Below are positions 1 through 6,312 of a stretch of DNA of 9,634 bases, piece by piece; positions within the stretch are counted from its first letter, which is position 1, and the number at the start of each line of letters is the position of its first letter. The stretch is taken from contig JAOZOC010000092.1 in the NCBI GenBank assembly GCA_029933495.1, positions 1 through 9,634 on the forward strand. Direction: 5' to 3'. The stretch comes from Bacteroidales bacterium (GTDB lineage: Bacteria; Bacteroidota; Bacteroidia; Bacteroidales; JAADJA01). Position numbers and translations under genes: made by a program. The notes under the pieces were generated by a model, which made no database searches, had not been told where the DNA came from, and worked only from the letters and a program-made list of their open reading frames with translations.

Positions 1-894
1 CTTACGATGTTCGGGATAATCCATATTGTATTTTTCTGGGCAGGAGATATTTTATTATCCTATTCATTAATGGGGATAGTTTTGTTATTCTCAAGAAAGC
101 TGCGGTCAGGATTATTGCTGTTTTTAAGTATCTTCATATACTTTTTTCCCATAATATATATTGCACTTCAAAGTTTATACACAAATCTGCCCGATGCACT
201 AAGTTCGGTTACAGATATTAAAATGCCCGAAGTTATCAGCATTTATTCCGGAGGATCATATTTTGAGATTCTCAAGCTCAGATTAACTGAATTTATAGCC
301 TTTAGAAACATAAACCTGATCTATTATGCACCCAAAGTTTTGTCTCTGTTCATCTTTGGTTATTTATTCTATAAATACAAATTTCTGGATAGGATAAATT
401 CTTCAAAAGCCAAATATTTTGTTGTTTTCGTTGTTCTGTTTTCAATCGGGATAGTTGCAACTCTGTTTACTGATAGCATTGTAAATGCTTTGGCAGACCC
501 GGAGACAAGTCCATTTTATCTTGCTGTTTATATGGGTATATTCGAGATTACAAATATATTTCTCGGGCTCAGCTATATTCTTCTGATTTTAATCTTATCG
601 CAGGTCAGGTTTTTCAGGAACATTCTGAATCCGCTAAAATATATCGGAAGGACAGCACTTACAAACTACCTTATGCAAACCGTAATTTTCACTACAATAA
701 TGTATTCCTACGGTTTCGGTAAGTTTGGAAGTTTTCAGCCGTGGCAACTCGTAATCTTTGCTGTAGTTGTGTTCGTCATTCAAATAATTATCAGTAAGAC
801 ATGGCTGCAAAAATTCCGCTTTGGACCGCTGGAGTGGGTTTGGAGAAAACTGACGTATTTGAGATTGGGTGATCAAAAAAGGGGAAAACAATAG
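1..894 (+). CDS. DUF418 family multi-pass membrane protein, 5' partial
   Basis: Integral inner-membrane protein of the DUF418 (YeiB-like) family, whose function is not established. The frame is open to the window edge (Leu-Thr precede the first Met at 7), and family members are usually longer than this, so the N-terminal part is missing and the Met at 7 is probably internal. Numbering from that Met, hydrophobic segments lie near residues 14-29, 32-54, 108-124, 137-155, 170-199, 218-236 and 245-264, about seven membrane spans. The family signature is the C-terminal half: GRTALTNYLMQ at 214-224 and FGPLEWVWRKLTY at 272-284. An early WAGDILLSYSLMG segment (11-23) also fits the family. It is convergent with the minus-strand engB operon, so the two are not co-transcribed. 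Family call is confident; no substrate or role can be read from the sequence. Confidence 0.88.
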   Translation, partial: LTMFGIIHIVFFWAGDILLSYSLMGIVLLFSRKLRSGLLLFLSIFIYFFPIIYIALQSLYTNLPDALSSVTDIKMPEVISIYSGGSYFEILKLRLTEFIAFRNINLIYYAPKVLSLFIFGYLFYKYKFLDRINSSKAKYFVVFVVLFSIGIVATLFTDSIVNALADPETSPFYLAVYMGIFEITNIFLGLSYILLILILSQVRFFRNILNPLKYIGRTALTNYLMQTVIFTTIMYSYGFGKFGSFQPWQLVIFAVVVFVIQIIISKTWLQKFRFGPLEWVWRKLTYLRLGDQKRGKQ

Positions 895-897
895 TTT

Positions 898-1036
898 TAA
901 AACCCAAAATTCAAAACTCAAATAAACAACCAAATATCAATACCCAATGTTTAAAACGTCTTTTAACTTTTGAATTTTCTTCTTTGAAATTTTATATTTA
1001 TTTGGATTTTGAGCTTTGGAATTTGAGCTTTAAATT
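898..1036. repeat. A/T-rich imperfect foldback repeat between convergent genes
   Basis: This gap is built of short CAAA/TTTG-rich words. The left arm (about 898-945) and the reverse complement of the right arm (about 968-1036) share the same word order, for example CCAAAATTCAAAACTCAAA on the left against CCAAAGCTCAAAATCCAAA on the right. The centre has a small hairpin at 949-967: GTT(T)AAAA, loop CGTC, TTTTAAC. Lying between two convergent stop codons, it could act as a two-way transcription terminator, with T-rich DNA on both flanks, but no classic GC stem plus U-tract is present. The arms match only imperfectly. It resembles the low-complexity palindromic intergenic repeats common in Bacteroidota genomes; whether it is a multi-copy family here cannot be seen from one window. 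Confidence 0.55.
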
Positions 1037-1039
1037 TCA

Positions 1040-1633
1040 TTATAGATCCATCATCTTCTCAAGAACCTCCAAAATGTCTTCTTTTCCCAATTTTGTTTTT
1101 GAAGAAGTCAGGATTGACAGAGGCAGCTCCTCCCAATATATCTGGAGGAATTCTTTCCATAGTTTAATATTGCCTGCAAGTTTTGTCTTTGTAATCTTAT
1201 CTGTTTTTGTAAATGCAATCACAAACGACAGATTATTCTCTCCCATCCAGGTCATGAACTCTTTATCCACCTTTTGAGGCTCCAGCCTTGCATCTATTAA
1301 TATAAATGTACTGATAAGATTCTCACGATTCAGCAGATAGGTTGAAATCATCTTCTCCCAGCTTGCACGGTTCGATTTTGATGTTTTAGCATAACCGTAT
1401 CCCGGCAAATCAACAAGATACCACTCATCATTGATCAGAAAATGATTTATAAGTTGAGTTTTACCCGGAGTTCCTGATGTCTTTGCCAGGTTTTTTCTTG
1501 AAACAAGAGTGTTAATAAGAGATGATTTCCCCACATTGGACCTCCCAATGAATGCAAACTCAGGCATCTCGGGAGGGGGGCATTTACGGTAGTCCGTATT
1601 GCTTATTACAAATTTAGCAAGTTTTATTTGCAT
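1040..1633 (-). CDS. engB: Ribosome biogenesis GTP-binding protein EngB (YsxC/YihA)
   Basis: Cytoplasmic TRAFAC-class GTPase needed for late assembly of the large ribosomal subunit in bacteria where it has been studied. All GTPase motifs are present in the 197-residue product: G1 P-loop GRSNVGKS at 30-37, G2 around Thr55 in TPGKTQ, G3 DLPG at 75-78 followed by the EngB-typical YGYA, G4 TKTD at 142-145 and G5 TSS at 176-178. Length is normal for the family, so the gene looks intact. The ATG at 1633 gives the usual short N-terminal strand before the P-loop; no Shine-Dalgarno sequence precedes it. It is the last gene of a three-gene minus-strand operon, 21 nt after the glsB-like gene, and probably relies on the promoter upstream of the glsA-like gene. 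Confidence 0.97.
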   Translation of the reverse strand: MQIKLAKFVISNTDYRKCPPPEMPEFAFIGRSNVGKSSLINTLVSRKNLAKTSGTPGKTQLINHFLINDEWYLVDLPGYGYAKTSKSNRASWEKMISTYLLNRENLISTFILIDARLEPQKVDKEFMTWMGENNLSFVIAFTKTDKITKTKLAGNIKLWKEFLQIYWEELPLSILTSSKTKLGKEDILEVLEKMMDL

Positions 1634-1654
1634 AAAGGTATGTTTAATTATTAT

Positions 1655-2587
1655 TTAACTATCCTTGTTATAGGTCGAAATATGCCTGTCCTTTTTGTAA
1701 TCATAAATGTCAGCTATTGTTATGATAATAGCAGTTTCCTCCACATTACCAAAAGCAGGATTAATCGATGTTCCAAAGACTTTCATAGAGCCTGACAGAT
1801 TCATATACGCATTTACAAGGGGTGGGATATTTTCTTTCAACGACCTGACCTTTTGGGTAAGGATTCTATAATTCTCGTCATAGTTTGCGCCTGTAAAAAT
1901 ACTCTTTAGCACTTTGTCTCTTGTTTCCAGTTGTAACGGCTTTCGTGGAATCACCAAATCTTCATCATCCGGAAAGTAAATTTTCATAAAATAGAGAATC
2001 AGGTCACGGGCAAAAGTATCATAATCAGGATACATTGTGATTTTACCAAACAGAAATTTGACTTCGGGATGATCAATAACAATGGTTCCAAGACCGTCCC
2101 AGAGATTATCAAGTGAATACATCCCTTTTCTTAAGTTTATTGTAGGCTGATAAATCGGCTGCACAAACGAGCGCCCCAACTCAACAGTTACCGGCCAGTA
2201 TTCTTTAATAAACTGATTCGAAAATTTAAACAGTTTTGAAGTAGCACTGATTGGTTGACCATCTTTACCTATTAAAACGTCACTTCCCAGAATAAATCTG
2301 TACCCTCCCACAATTTCTTTATCTTCGGGATCCCACACAATAAGCTGCCTGAAAGGAGAGTCAGAGGTGTCGTAGGAATCAATATCCATTGATTTTCCAG
2401 TACCTCCGCCTGCTTCGCGGAATGTCATTTCGCGTAACCTGCCAAGCTCACGCATAACATTGGGAGCCTGATCGTGAACAAAAACAAATATTTGATTATT
2501 CCCATTATTAGCATTCCTGACAAACAGGTCTTTAGTCAGTTCCTTCTCTAAAATGGATTTGTCAACAGGTGGAATTATCGTTTCCAT
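1655..2587 (-). CDS. glsB: GlsB/OlsB-like GNAT N-acyltransferase (aminolipid synthesis)
   Basis: Member of the COG3176 putative hemolysin / Acetyltransf_5 group of GNAT-fold acyltransferases. The Bacteroides member GlsB transfers a 3-hydroxy fatty acyl chain to the amino group of glycine, the first step of glycine lipid synthesis; OlsB does the equivalent with ornithine. The 310-residue protein shows the conserved blocks MRELGRLRE (45-53), GGGTGK (60-65), QLIVWDPE (81-88), GGYRFILGSD (94-103) and ELGRSFV (136-142), and a long C-terminal extension containing PPLVNAYMNLSG, as in Bacteroidota homologues. It has no signal peptide or membrane span, so a cytoplasmic or membrane-peripheral enzyme is expected. 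The glsA-like O-acyltransferase lies 17 nt upstream in the same operon, which supports the pathway call. The hemolysin name of this family is historical. The amino acid acceptor (glycine, serine dipeptide or other) is inference. Confidence 0.8.
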   Translation of the reverse strand: METIIPPVDKSILEKELTKDLFVRNANNGNNQIFVFVHDQAPNVMRELGRLREMTFREAGGGTGKSMDIDSYDTSDSPFRQLIVWDPEDKEIVGGYRFILGSDVLIGKDGQPISATSKLFKFSNQFIKEYWPVTVELGRSFVQPIYQPTINLRKGMYSLDNLWDGLGTIVIDHPEVKFLFGKITMYPDYDTFARDLILYFMKIYFPDDEDLVIPRKPLQLETRDKVLKSIFTGANYDENYRILTQKVRSLKENIPPLVNAYMNLSGSMKVFGTSINPAFGNVEETAIIITIADIYDYKKDRHISTYNKDS

Positions 2588-2604
2588 AGCATATTTTTTT
2601 ATTA

Positions 2605-3462
2605 TTAATATTTTTCAGGATTAAAAGGTTCTCTGTTACCATCACCAAGCGAATAAGAATAATTCTTCACCTTTTCGGCCCATACCCTATAATTATACCG
2701 CTTGTCAAATGTCTGATACGGGATTGGTTTCCCGAAGATGATATGAATTTTCTTTCCTTTTTGCTTAAATGTCTCATCAGCCAAAAACAGCATCTCAATG
2801 TTCGCCTTGATACCCAGCTTCTTTCGTGTGCTAGCAAGGTTGTAAAAGAAATTTGAATTTTTTGCTACAATATGAACAGGTATTACATCCCTTTGATGTT
2901 GCTTTGCTTTCGCGATGAAAGTTTTTTTCCATTCCAAATCACGAACCCCACCCTTCTGTTTTCTGGAGACAAGTCCGGCAGGAAAATAAAGCACCAACTT
3001 ATCCGATTCGAATGTTTCATGAATTATCCTGATGTTTTCGTTATTCGAGCCATGCTTATTGATAGGAATAAATAATGATTCTAATGAAGGAAGGAAAAGC
3101 AATATATCATTAACCGGAAAAACAATGTCTTTGCGCACCTTTCCTGTTTCCTGCATAAGGGCAAGCCCGTCAATACCACCAAGAGGATGGTTGGATGCAA
3201 TTATTGCCCTTTTAGTTTTTGGAATATTTTCCAGTCCTTCGCTACTAACAAGCGGGCCAATAGTATCAAGAGTAGCTGTAACAACATCAAGACCCTCAAT
3301 ATGCCTGTTAGTGTACAAAATATCATTAACCTCCTTCTCATGGATTTTACGTCTTAAGTATCCATAAACAAAGCCCGGTATCATTGCAGCCACCTTAGGA
3401 TTTTTCGCCTTGAAAACATTTTCAATGTGAATAGTCCGCTCGGTTATCTTAACATCGCTCAT
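2605..3462 (-). CDS. glsA: GlsA-like PlsC-family O-acyltransferase (aminolipid synthesis)
   Basis: Lysophospholipid acyltransferase (LPLAT/PlsC) superfamily protein of 285 residues. In the Bacteroides glycine lipid pathway, GlsA adds the second, ester-linked fatty acid to the hydroxyl of the N-acyl amino acid made by GlsB. Motif I is SNHPLGGID, with His92 and Asp98, spaced H-X5-D rather than the textbook H-X4-D. The motif III region is FPAGLVSR (160-167), with Ala where FPEG has Glu. Motif IV is VIPV (193-196). There is no clear membrane span, so membrane-peripheral action is likely. It is the first gene of the operon with glsB-like and engB. The ATG at 3462 gives a short leader to a possible promoter at 3487-3494. 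A general 1-acylglycerol-3-phosphate acyltransferase is the alternative, but pairing with the GNAT gene makes the aminolipid role more likely. Confidence 0.75.
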   Translation of the reverse strand: MSDVKITERTIHIENVFKAKNPKVAAMIPGFVYGYLRRKIHEKEVNDILYTNRHIEGLDVVTATLDTIGPLVSSEGLENIPKTKRAIIASNHPLGGIDGLALMQETGKVRKDIVFPVNDILLFLPSLESLFIPINKHGSNNENIRIIHETFESDKLVLYFPAGLVSRKQKGGVRDLEWKKTFIAKAKQHQRDVIPVHIVAKNSNFFYNLASTRKKLGIKANIEMLFLADETFKQKGKKIHIIFGKPIPYQTFDKRYNYRVWAEKVKNYSYSLGDGNREPFNPEKY

Positions 3463-3486
3463 TATATTAATAATTCATTTCGTTTA

Positions 3487-3494
3487 CAAAATTA
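3487..3494 (-). promoter_or_regulatory. Likely -7 box of the glsA-glsB-engB promoter
   Basis: On the minus strand this reads TAATTTTG, an exact match to the Bacteroidota -7 consensus TAnnTTTG, 25 nt upstream of the glsA-like ATG. That would place the transcript start near 3480 and leave a leader of about 18 nt. No clear TTG-type -33 box is seen at the expected distance (around 3514-3517). A small dyad, TTAGTT (3492-3497) and AACTAA (3503-3508), overlaps the upstream edge of the box and might be a binding site; A/T-rich DNA can give such a dyad by chance. Confidence 0.45.
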
Positions 3495-3892
3495 GTTAAT
3501 TAAACTAAACCAGAACAGGTTTACTGAATTTGGCTAGATTTTATTTTGATGTGCTGGACAAAATTCTACCTTTGCTCAAAAAGGCAAATGAAAGATGAGT
3601 TACTTTCTTATATTGAATTTACAATTACCTTTTAATGATTTATTAGAAACCAAATGCTCCTGTATTCATTGTGATATGTCAAATAAACTTATCCCGCTTT
3701 TTTTAGAAGTTTCTCCCTCCTGTAGGCGGATTAAGGCAAATTATTGTCACAAGCAATAGTGAAATTTTAGATCTGTTTTTCATATTTTGGTTTGTTTTGG
3801 CTATTATCGCTGGACGTTGCAGAACCGAATCCGGCTCGCATTAATAGGTTGCGGCTTTATCCTCTACCCCGATAATAAGCCTGATTAATAAT
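3495..3892. other. Intergenic region with GC-richer patch, no gene seen
   Basis: About 400 nt with no credible coding region on either strand. It must hold the 3' end of the FG-GAP gene transcript. A weak hairpin just past that stop (arms near 3853-3857 and 3877-3881, GGCTT/AAGCC, with a few extra pairs inside) lacks a T-tract, so it is a poor terminator candidate. An imperfect palindrome, TCCCTCCTGTAGGCGGA, lies at 3714-3730. The stretch 3811-3840 is 60 percent GC, well above its surroundings, and contains a possible foldback of AACC (3823-3826) with GGTT (3847-3850), extended by GC/GC across a two-base bulge. Function unknown. Confidence 0.5.
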
Positions 3893-5368
3893 TTATTTAT
3901 TTACGACTATCCTTTGAGTATAAATGTTCCAGCCTGACTTCAAGCGTACGAGGTAAAGCCCTGCATTGACCTTCTTTCCGTTAAGGGTTTTGCCATTCCA
4001 TATTGTTTTATGCTTTCCGGACAATAATTCGTTGTTAATAAGTGTATTTATTAAGGTTCCTTTTATATCTAATATTTGAAGGGTTACGAATGTGTTTTTC
4101 TCAAGCGAGAATGATATTGTTGTACCGAAACTTCGTGATGGATTCGGATAGCAACTTAAGTTTGAGGTTTGAAGTTTAAAGTTAGGAGATTGAATATCTG
4201 TTATCGGGTCTTCAACAAAATTTCCGTTACCATCGTTGAACAATATTATCAAATTGTCAGGTATTTGAACAAATATTGTTTTTATAGCAATAATATCATT
4301 AAAGCCGTTACCGTCCATATCTGCACAGTAGATGTTGCGCCAACTCTCCTGGGGACTTGAAGGAGGTAGGGCAACAAATTGGGAATCGGCTAATTGAAAA
4401 TTTCCCTGATTATAGTAAATAACAAAACCCGATTTGTCAGACAATTGAAACAGAATATCAGACAAACTGTCGTTGTTAAAATCTGTAACAAAGAACTTTG
4501 ATGATATAGGCTGGAAATAGAAATCCTCAAGTGTATCAAATGAATTATTTCCCTGGTTTTTATACATTATCAGGCTTGTTACATTTACAAAGGGAATGCC
4601 GACAAATGTAAGAATATCGTTATCTCCGTCAAGGTCGAAATCAACTATAGAAACTCCCTCTTTAAAGTTATTAGTTTCCAAAAGCAGAGATTGAAAACCA
4701 CCGGGGTAACTAAAAAATACTTCGGTACTTTGTCCGCAAACTACAATATCATCTCTGCCATCTCCGTTTAAATCACCTGAAGCAATATAATAGGGATAAT
4801 AATCAGTTACATAATGGTATTCTGGTTCAGGAAAATTACCAGCGCCATCGTTGTATAACACCCCCCAAAAATGTCCATTACCTGAAGCAACAATAATGTC
4901 ATTAGAAAAATCACCATTGATATCACCAAAATTAATATCTGAAAATACTTCATTATTATTTAGTGGAAAATCCTGAAACAAGTTGAAAGCTCCATAATTA
5001 TTATAAAATATTCTAATGTATCTTTCTGCAACACCTGAGGAAAAATCACACATAAAAGAAATAATATCAGGAAAACTATCAATATTTATATTGATAAGTA
5101 AAATATTTTCCTGATAGCCACAAAAACTATTTGATGTATCTATTACTTCAAATAATCCATTATTTATGTTTTCTAACAGTGTTAGGGTAGGGTTTGTATT
5201 CTGCCAGGCAGTTTTATGCCCAACAACAATATCGTTATCACCATCCATATCAATATCACCTGCTGTTACGCTATATGCGGCACGGGGCACCGTGTAGTTG
5301 CTTTTGTTGTCGCCGGTTTTAAAGGAAATAAAAATTAGAAATAAAAGGATTAATATGATCTTTTTCAT
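3893..5368 (-). CDS. Secreted FG-GAP/VCBS repeat protein with T9SS C-terminal sorting domain
   Basis: Predicted exported, cell-surface or released protein of 491 residues. The N-terminus is a signal peptide (MKK followed by a hydrophobic run to about residue 16) without a lipobox cysteine, so Sec export with signal peptidase I cleavage is expected. The body carries about seven FG-GAP/VCBS units with Asp/Asn calcium-loop motifs near 37-47 (GDIDMDGDNDI), 93-102 (degenerate), 148-158, 198-208, 243-252, 296-305 and 350-359, suggesting a beta-propeller-like fold. The C-terminus (about 406-491) begins with CYPNPS and fits a type A T9SS sorting domain that is removed during secretion through the outer membrane. 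A linker at about 393-404 is encoded by repeat-like DNA. It has no co-directional partner close by: the gap to glsA is 430 nt. Ligand or role is unknown; FG-GAP proteins often act in adhesion or binding. No catalytic domain is visible. Confidence 0.9.
   Translation of the reverse strand: MKKIILILLFLIFISFKTGDNKSNYTVPRAAYSVTAGDIDMDGDNDIVVGHKTAWQNTNPTLTLLENINNGLFEVIDTSNSFCGYQENILLININIDSFPDIISFMCDFSSGVAERYIRIFYNNYGAFNLFQDFPLNNNEVFSDINFGDINGDFSNDIIVASGNGHFWGVLYNDGAGNFPEPEYHYVTDYYPYYIASGDLNGDGRDDIVVCGQSTEVFFSYPGGFQSLLLETNNFKEGVSIVDFDLDGDNDILTFVGIPFVNVTSLIMYKNQGNNSFDTLEDFYFQPISSKFFVTDFNNDSLSDILFQLSDKSGFVIYYNQGNFQLADSQFVALPPSSPQESWRNIYCADMDGNGFNDIIAIKTIFVQIPDNLIILFNDGNGNFVEDPITDIQSPNFKLQTSNLSCYPNPSRSFGTTISFSLEKNTFVTLQILDIKGTLINTLINNELLSGKHKTIWNGKTLNGKKVNAGLYLVRLKSGWNIYTQRIVVNK
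4152..4189 (-). repeat. Repeat-like CAAA-word stretch inside the FG-GAP coding region
   Basis: On the minus strand this segment reads as a run of AAACTTCAAACCTCAAACTT-type words, the same vocabulary as the intergenic foldback at 898-1036. It stays in frame and encodes the SPNFKLQTSNLS linker between the last FG-GAP unit and the T9SS sorting domain. The resemblance is by word composition rather than a long exact match. Confidence 0.4.
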
Positions 5369-5391
5369 ATTGTTGGTTCTTTATGTCGTTG

Positions 5392-5399
5392 TAAAGGTA
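5392..5399 (-). promoter_or_regulatory. Possible -7 box for the FG-GAP gene
   Basis: On the minus strand this reads TACCTTTA, one base off the TAnnTTTG consensus and of the same TAnnTTTA form as the mraZ candidate at 5822-5829. It lies 23 nt upstream of the FG-GAP gene ATG, leaving a leader of roughly 17 nt. The region where a -33 box would sit (about 5411-5425) has no TTG; it is instead occupied by one arm of an inverted repeat. Weak evidence. Confidence 0.3.
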
Positions 5400-5408
5400 A
5401 TAAAAATA

Positions 5409-5634
5409 GGTACTACTGCGAATTTAGTGGGAAACAAGAAAACATGATAACACAATTACTATTATAATGCTTCAATGCGTGAATAAAAAAACATAGTTGT
5501 AAATAGCACATTGTCATTACTTTGCACAATTCAAACATTCAAGCATTCTTGCATTGAAGCATTCTCGCATTACCATAAGGTTATTTTAAATAGACTGAAA
5601 AATAATATTTACCCACTAAAATGGTAGTAGAACC
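5409..5634. repeat. Nested inverted repeats in the mraZ upstream region
   Basis: Two pairs of arms are nested. The outer arms are 5409-5431 and 5612-5634, which match at 19 of 23 positions when one is reverse-complemented; both end in TTTAGTGGG on their own strand. The inner arms are 5466-5484 and 5545-5563, matching at 17 of 19 positions with a perfect 13-bp core (5466-5478 AATGCTTCAATGC against 5551-5563). The sequence between outer and inner arms does not pair well. The inner loop side (5531-5571) is also a string of short CATTC/GCATT words. Part of the right outer arm (TGGTAGTA, 5622-5629) has a second perfect partner, TACTACCA at 5679-5686, so two alternative foldings exist. No transposase or target duplication is seen. 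It could be a non-autonomous mobile repeat or a regulatory structure. Confidence 0.6.
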
Positions 5635-5765
5635 TTTAAATTAAAATTTGAAAAAAATTTGTTCAAACCCGGAAAACATACTACCAGGTTCTTTTATTGG
5701 GTTTCACAATCAATAAACAACCCCTGATACTAAATCCCAAAAAAAACAGTTATATAATACCTTGG

Positions 5766-5811
5766 TGGGAAAAAATGGTAAAAAGTTATTAACAAGTGGG
5801 ATAATGTGGGA
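5766..5811 (+). promoter_or_regulatory. Likely MraZ operator: phased TGGGN direct repeats
   Basis: MraZ of Escherichia coli binds TGGGN direct repeats spaced by 5 nt upstream of its own gene. Here TGGGA at 5797-5801 and TGGGA at 5807-5811 are separated by exactly 5 nt (TAATG). An upstream pair, TGGGA at 5766-5770 and the degenerate TGGTA at 5776-5780, is also separated by exactly 5 nt. Starts fall at offsets 0, 10, 31 and 41, so all four lie on nearly the same face of the helix. The proximal pair ends 11 nt before the candidate -7 box, over the expected -33 region, which fits autorepression. Binding itself is inferred. Confidence 0.7.
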
Positions 5812-5821
5812 TATTTTATTA

Positions 5822-5829
5822 TATCTTTA
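5822..5829 (+). promoter_or_regulatory. Candidate -7 box of the mraZ/dcw promoter
   Basis: TATCTTTA, one base from the TAnnTTTG consensus, 19 nt before the mraZ ATG; a transcript start near 5836 would leave a very short leader. No separate TTG-type -33 box is visible; that position is covered by the TGGGA repeats. The leader has no Shine-Dalgarno sequence. Confidence 0.45.
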
Positions 5830-5848
5830 CGCCTTGATTTAAACAGAA

Positions 5849-6310
5849 ATGACAGCACTGACTTACACATACGAATGTAAAGCTGATTCTAAAGGAAGAG
5901 TAATGCTTCCGGCAGGATTGAAGAAGGAATTAACACCTGTCCTGAACGATGGTTTTGTGATAAAAAAGAGCGTGTTCTATCGTTGTCTTGAGCTTTATCC
6001 GAAAGCAGAATGGGATAAAGAGATGGAAGGAATCAACAATTTAAACCGGTTTGTTAAAAAAAATATAGACTTCATACGCAAGTTTATGGCGGGCGTAAAA
6101 CCTATTGTTCCCGACAGTAACAACAGACTTCTTATTCCGAAAGATTTAATTGCTTTTGCAGGAATCACCAAAGAGCTGGTGATGACATCGCAGATCAATA
6201 AAATTGAAATTTGGGATAAAGCAAGTTATGAAAAAGTTGTTGCAGATGAGGAAACTGACTTCGGTTTACTGGCAGAGGAGGTAATGGGAAACAATGACAA
6301 AACCGAATAG
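5849..6310 (+). CDS. mraZ: Transcriptional regulator MraZ
   Basis: DNA-binding regulator at the head of the division and cell-wall (dcw) cluster, known in Escherichia coli to bind TGGGN repeats and repress its own operon; members form ring-shaped oligomers. The 153-residue product has the two AbrB-like SpoVT/MraZ half-domains: the first with DSKGRVMLP at 13-21, the second with DSNNRLLIP at 89-97, where Asn replaces the usual Gly before Arg. RKFMAGV at 77-83 matches the conserved link before the second motif. Length is normal. The ATG at 5849 places the first motif where it usually is and follows directly on the promoter and operator-like repeats. Two nucleotides separate it from rsmH, so the genes are surely co-transcribed. 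Autoregulation is inferred from the matching operator sequence. Confidence 0.96.
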   Translation: MTALTYTYECKADSKGRVMLPAGLKKELTPVLNDGFVIKKSVFYRCLELYPKAEWDKEMEGINNLNRFVKKNIDFIRKFMAGVKPIVPDSNNRLLIPKDLIAFAGITKELVMTSQINKIEIWDKASYEKVVADEETDFGLLAEEVMGNNDKTE

Positions 6311-6312
6311 CC

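Noticed and set aside
984..1277. Open frame on the + strand over the engB end and the A/T-rich gap
   Set aside because: It is antisense to the motif-rich engB and begins inside the repeat; the product has no recognisable features.
3032..3367. Open frame on the + strand opposite the glsA-like gene
   Set aside because: It is a shadow of a gene with clear acyltransferase motifs on the other strand.
3676..3759. Possible 27-codon peptide in the gap upstream of glsA
   Set aside because: Short, without a ribosome binding site, promoter or recognisable sequence; such frames occur by chance.
3853..3881. Intrinsic terminator after the FG-GAP gene
   Set aside because: The stem has only five continuous pairs plus a bulged extension, and no T-tract follows on the minus strand.
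5531..5571. CRISPR-like or tandem repeat array in the CATTC/GCATT words
   Set aside because: Units are very short and irregular, without uniform spacers; better described as part of the inverted-repeat region.
5428..5702. Single TGGGA/TGGGT words at 5428, 5611 (minus strand) and 5698 as extra MraZ sites
   Set aside because: They lack a second copy at 10-bp spacing, and two of them are part of the inverted-repeat arms.
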